Part shown: positions 5,023 through 6,024 of the stretch, one piece after another
Layout: each line of letters starts with the position of its first letter
Numbering within the stretch: the first letter of the stretch is position 1
Assembly (NCBI GenBank): GCA_000961805.1
Contig: LADV01000061.1
Span: 1-6,024 of the forward strand
DNA from: Peptococcaceae bacterium BRH_c23
GTDB taxonomy: Bacteria > Bacillota_B > Desulfitobacteriia > Desulfitobacteriales > Desulfitobacteriaceae
Reading direction: 5' to 3'
Length of the DNA stretch: 6,024 nucleotides
Notes under the pieces: generated by a model
The model's database searches: none
What the model saw: only the letters and a program-made list of their open reading frames with translations
Told to the model about the DNA's origin: nothing
Translations under genes and position numbers: made by a program

Positions 5023-5427
5023 TTATCCCTTTCTCTTATTATCCCTACCCCTTTGAGCGGTAGCTCCGGCACCGCCTCCACGAACATCTCTTTTAGCTCC
5101 TCTAGCCCAGGAATCAACCTTTTGTCCATGACCGTCCCTGTTATAATTCCTCTGCTGAGGTCTTGCATTTCCCATGCTTCTCCCCCGCATGGGTGCCGCT
5201 TCAGTCAATCGGACCTCTACGGTTTCAGGTTCTTTCGTTATAATTTTCAGCGCGGCGGACAAAAGGGTCACCGAGTCATTGTCTGCTAGTAACTCTTCAA
5301 CTACCCCTTCTCTCTTGCTCTGGGTCAAGTCTCCGTGAATTCCTTCCGCTGAATAACCACGCTTGCTCAATGCCTCGGAAAGTTCATCCACCCGCCGCTT
5401 GGTTCGAGCAAAAACAATGGCCACTAG
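5023..5427 (-). pseudogene. DEAD-box RNA helicase remnant, 5'-truncated and internally deleted
   Basis: The fragment starts in the second RecA domain with [18 protein letters not shown] and [17 protein letters not shown] (residues 2-39), a textbook motif IV region of CshA/DeaD-like helicases. The next conserved parts (the ATD.AARGLD and HRIGRTGR motifs) are absent. At residue 40 it passes in frame into [20 protein letters not shown] and [13 protein letters not shown], the usual C-terminal region. It ends in a basic Gly/Arg/Asn-rich tail ([19 protein letters not shown] and later RDVRGGGAG) that binds RNA in relatives. About 150 residues are therefore missing internally. Upstream the frame hits a stop (5428-5430) at the boundary of the RAYT element, so the first RecA domain is separated from it. 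These enzymes remodel RNA and ribosome precursors using ATP. This copy cannot. Confidence 0.85.
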
Positions 5428-5430
5428 TTA

Positions 5431-5477
5431 TTGGGGGACAGGACACACAGGACACAAGGGGACGGTTCTTCTGTGTC
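5431..5477. repeat. Terminal repeat and hairpin of the RAYT element
   Basis: GGACAC occurs at 5441-5446 and again at 5450-5455, followed by GGGGACGGTTCTTCTGTGTC at 5458-5477. Bases 5451-5477 fold into an imperfect hairpin: GACACA pairs with TGTGTC, then come an A-C mismatch and a run of G-C, G-T and A-T pairs to a 3-base tip. Subterminal imperfect hairpins like this are the signals recognised by IS200/IS605-like and RAYT enzymes. It lies 5 bases past the transposase stop. Confidence 0.7.
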
Positions 5478-5482
5478 AACGT

Positions 5483-6024
5483 CTAAGCCTTTCGGACAAT
5501 ATGGAATGGAAAGCCAGTGATCCTGCATATTTGCCGCAGGCTTAATCCATCATTTCTTAAACGACTCAATATTTTGTTTCGTGCATCCTGGTCCATCTTC
5601 TGTAAAGCCGTTACTGGTTTACCTTTCATTATTCTCTTGGTGATTTCATATGCTTCGCTTTCGCTGATTCGTTTGGTCTTATCGCAATCCAGGCAGTGGT
5701 CTTCGTTACCTTCTTCTGTGAATTTTTTAAGTCCTTCAATTGCTTTTTTCTTTTCATTATGTACAATGCTTAAGATTAGACTGGTATCAGGAAATGTGGC
5801 AGTATTTCGATCCGCTTTGTAATAAGCAGTGCAGCTGCTCCATTCATATTCCTCTGGTTTGCTGATGATGGATGCTTTGACGGGATTTTTGTGGATGTAG
5901 CGAATGACTGTCAGTAGGTATGCGTCGTCCTCCACGCATTCACTCTTAAATCGATCTTGAAACACGTGTCCAATTCTTTCGTATTTCCAGTTGTACCAGT
6001 AAGCGTAACTTATACCCAAGCGTT
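5483..6024 (-). CDS. REP-associated tyrosine transposase (Y1_Tnp/RAYT family), C-terminal part
   Basis: The frame is open to the window edge. The TTG at 6017-6019 is merely internal, since residues upstream of it (R, L) continue the family pattern. Recognised blocks, numbered from that TTG, are YAYWYNWKYERIGHVFQDRF (5-24), IRYIHKNPVKASII (39-52) and YEWSSCTAYY (58-67). Tyr41 in the YIHKNP motif is the presumed catalytic tyrosine that forms the covalent 5'-phosphotyrosine link. The HUH histidine pair lies upstream and is outside the window. The C-terminal extension has a Cys pair (HCLDCDKT) and ends in a helix-turn-helix-like stretch LSRLRNDGLSLRQICRITG (151-169), as in many Firmicute RAYTs. 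The stop is at 5483-5485. No frameshift is visible, so the gene may be active if its N-terminus is complete. Confidence 0.9.
   Translation of the reverse strand, partial: RLGISYAYWYNWKYERIGHVFQDRFKSECVEDDAYLLTVIRYIHKNPVKASIISKPEEYEWSSCTAYYKADRNTATFPDTSLILSIVHNEKKKAIEGLKKFTEEGNEDHCLDCDKTKRISESEAYEITKRIMKGKPVTALQKMDQDARNKILSRLRNDGLSLRQICRITGFPFHIVRKA

Larger units (their letters stand above)
5431..6024 (-). mobile_element. RAYT (REP-associated tyrosine transposase) element, partial, inserted in the helicase gene
   Basis: The element runs from its end sequence at 5431 (TTGGGGGACAGGACACAC) through the transposase gene to the window edge. The helicase homology stops a few bases before 5431, which places the insertion point at about 5427-5431. 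The second end lies outside the window. Confidence 0.7.

Noticed and set aside
4822..5289. Plus-strand 155-codon frame
   Set aside because: More than half is antisense to the helicase remnant. The first 65 codons lack a ribosome binding site and family resemblance.
5363..5822. Plus-strand frames over the helicase and transposase
   Set aside because: They are antisense to genes with recognised motifs.
1..6024. CRISPR arrays, tRNA or rRNA genes, integron or phage attachment sites
   Set aside because: No regularly spaced short repeats, no cloverleaf or rRNA signature and no integrase gene were seen on either strand.

Overview
The window looks like chromosome from an anaerobic, spore-forming type of Firmicute (class Clostridia, probably near the Peptococcaceae such as Desulfosporosinus, Desulfitobacterium or Desulfotomaculum). 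This is an inference. It rests on GGAGG-type ribosome binding sites in front of TTG starts, an acyl-CoA dehydratase activase-related protein, a DUF421/YetF membrane protein, CW_binding_2 cell-wall repeats, and a REP-associated tyrosine transposase (RAYT) with a GGGGACGGTTCTTCTGTGTC-type end. No marker gene fixes the genus.

Layout. Positions 1-2000 are a graveyard of minus-strand accessory genes. They are the start of an unidentified ORF running off the left edge (1-92), a broken dinD-like fragment (153-375), a Fic gene that has lost its N-terminus and carries a frameshift (572-1304), and a cell-wall-binding-repeat gene that is truncated and frameshifted (1326-1998). Positions 2000-2600 are non-coding. 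They hold a long GC-centred hairpin (2059-2103), the first copy of a conserved ~118-nt repeat (A, 2109-2226) and a terminator-like hairpin (2365-2394). The centre holds the only two genes that look intact: an activase-related protein on the plus strand (2629-3780) and a DUF421 membrane protein on the minus strand (3806-4495). They converge with 25 bases between their stops. Next come the second repeat copy (B, 4618-4734) and a terminator (4770-4794). The right end is a DEAD-box helicase remnant (5023-5427, minus) that has lost the core of its second RecA domain. It is cut off at its 5' side by the end of a RAYT element, whose transposase (5483-6024, minus) runs off the right edge.

The genes do not form one pathway or an obvious operon. 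The main themes are gene decay, mobile-element insertion, and the repeated A/B sequence. A and B have conserved ends (39/42 and 22/24 identical, counted by eye) around a middle of nearly constant length (52 and 51 nt) but divergent sequence. That pattern suits either a structured RNA or a dispersed non-autonomous element. It is the best candidate here for something undescribed, but its function cannot be read from the sequence alone.
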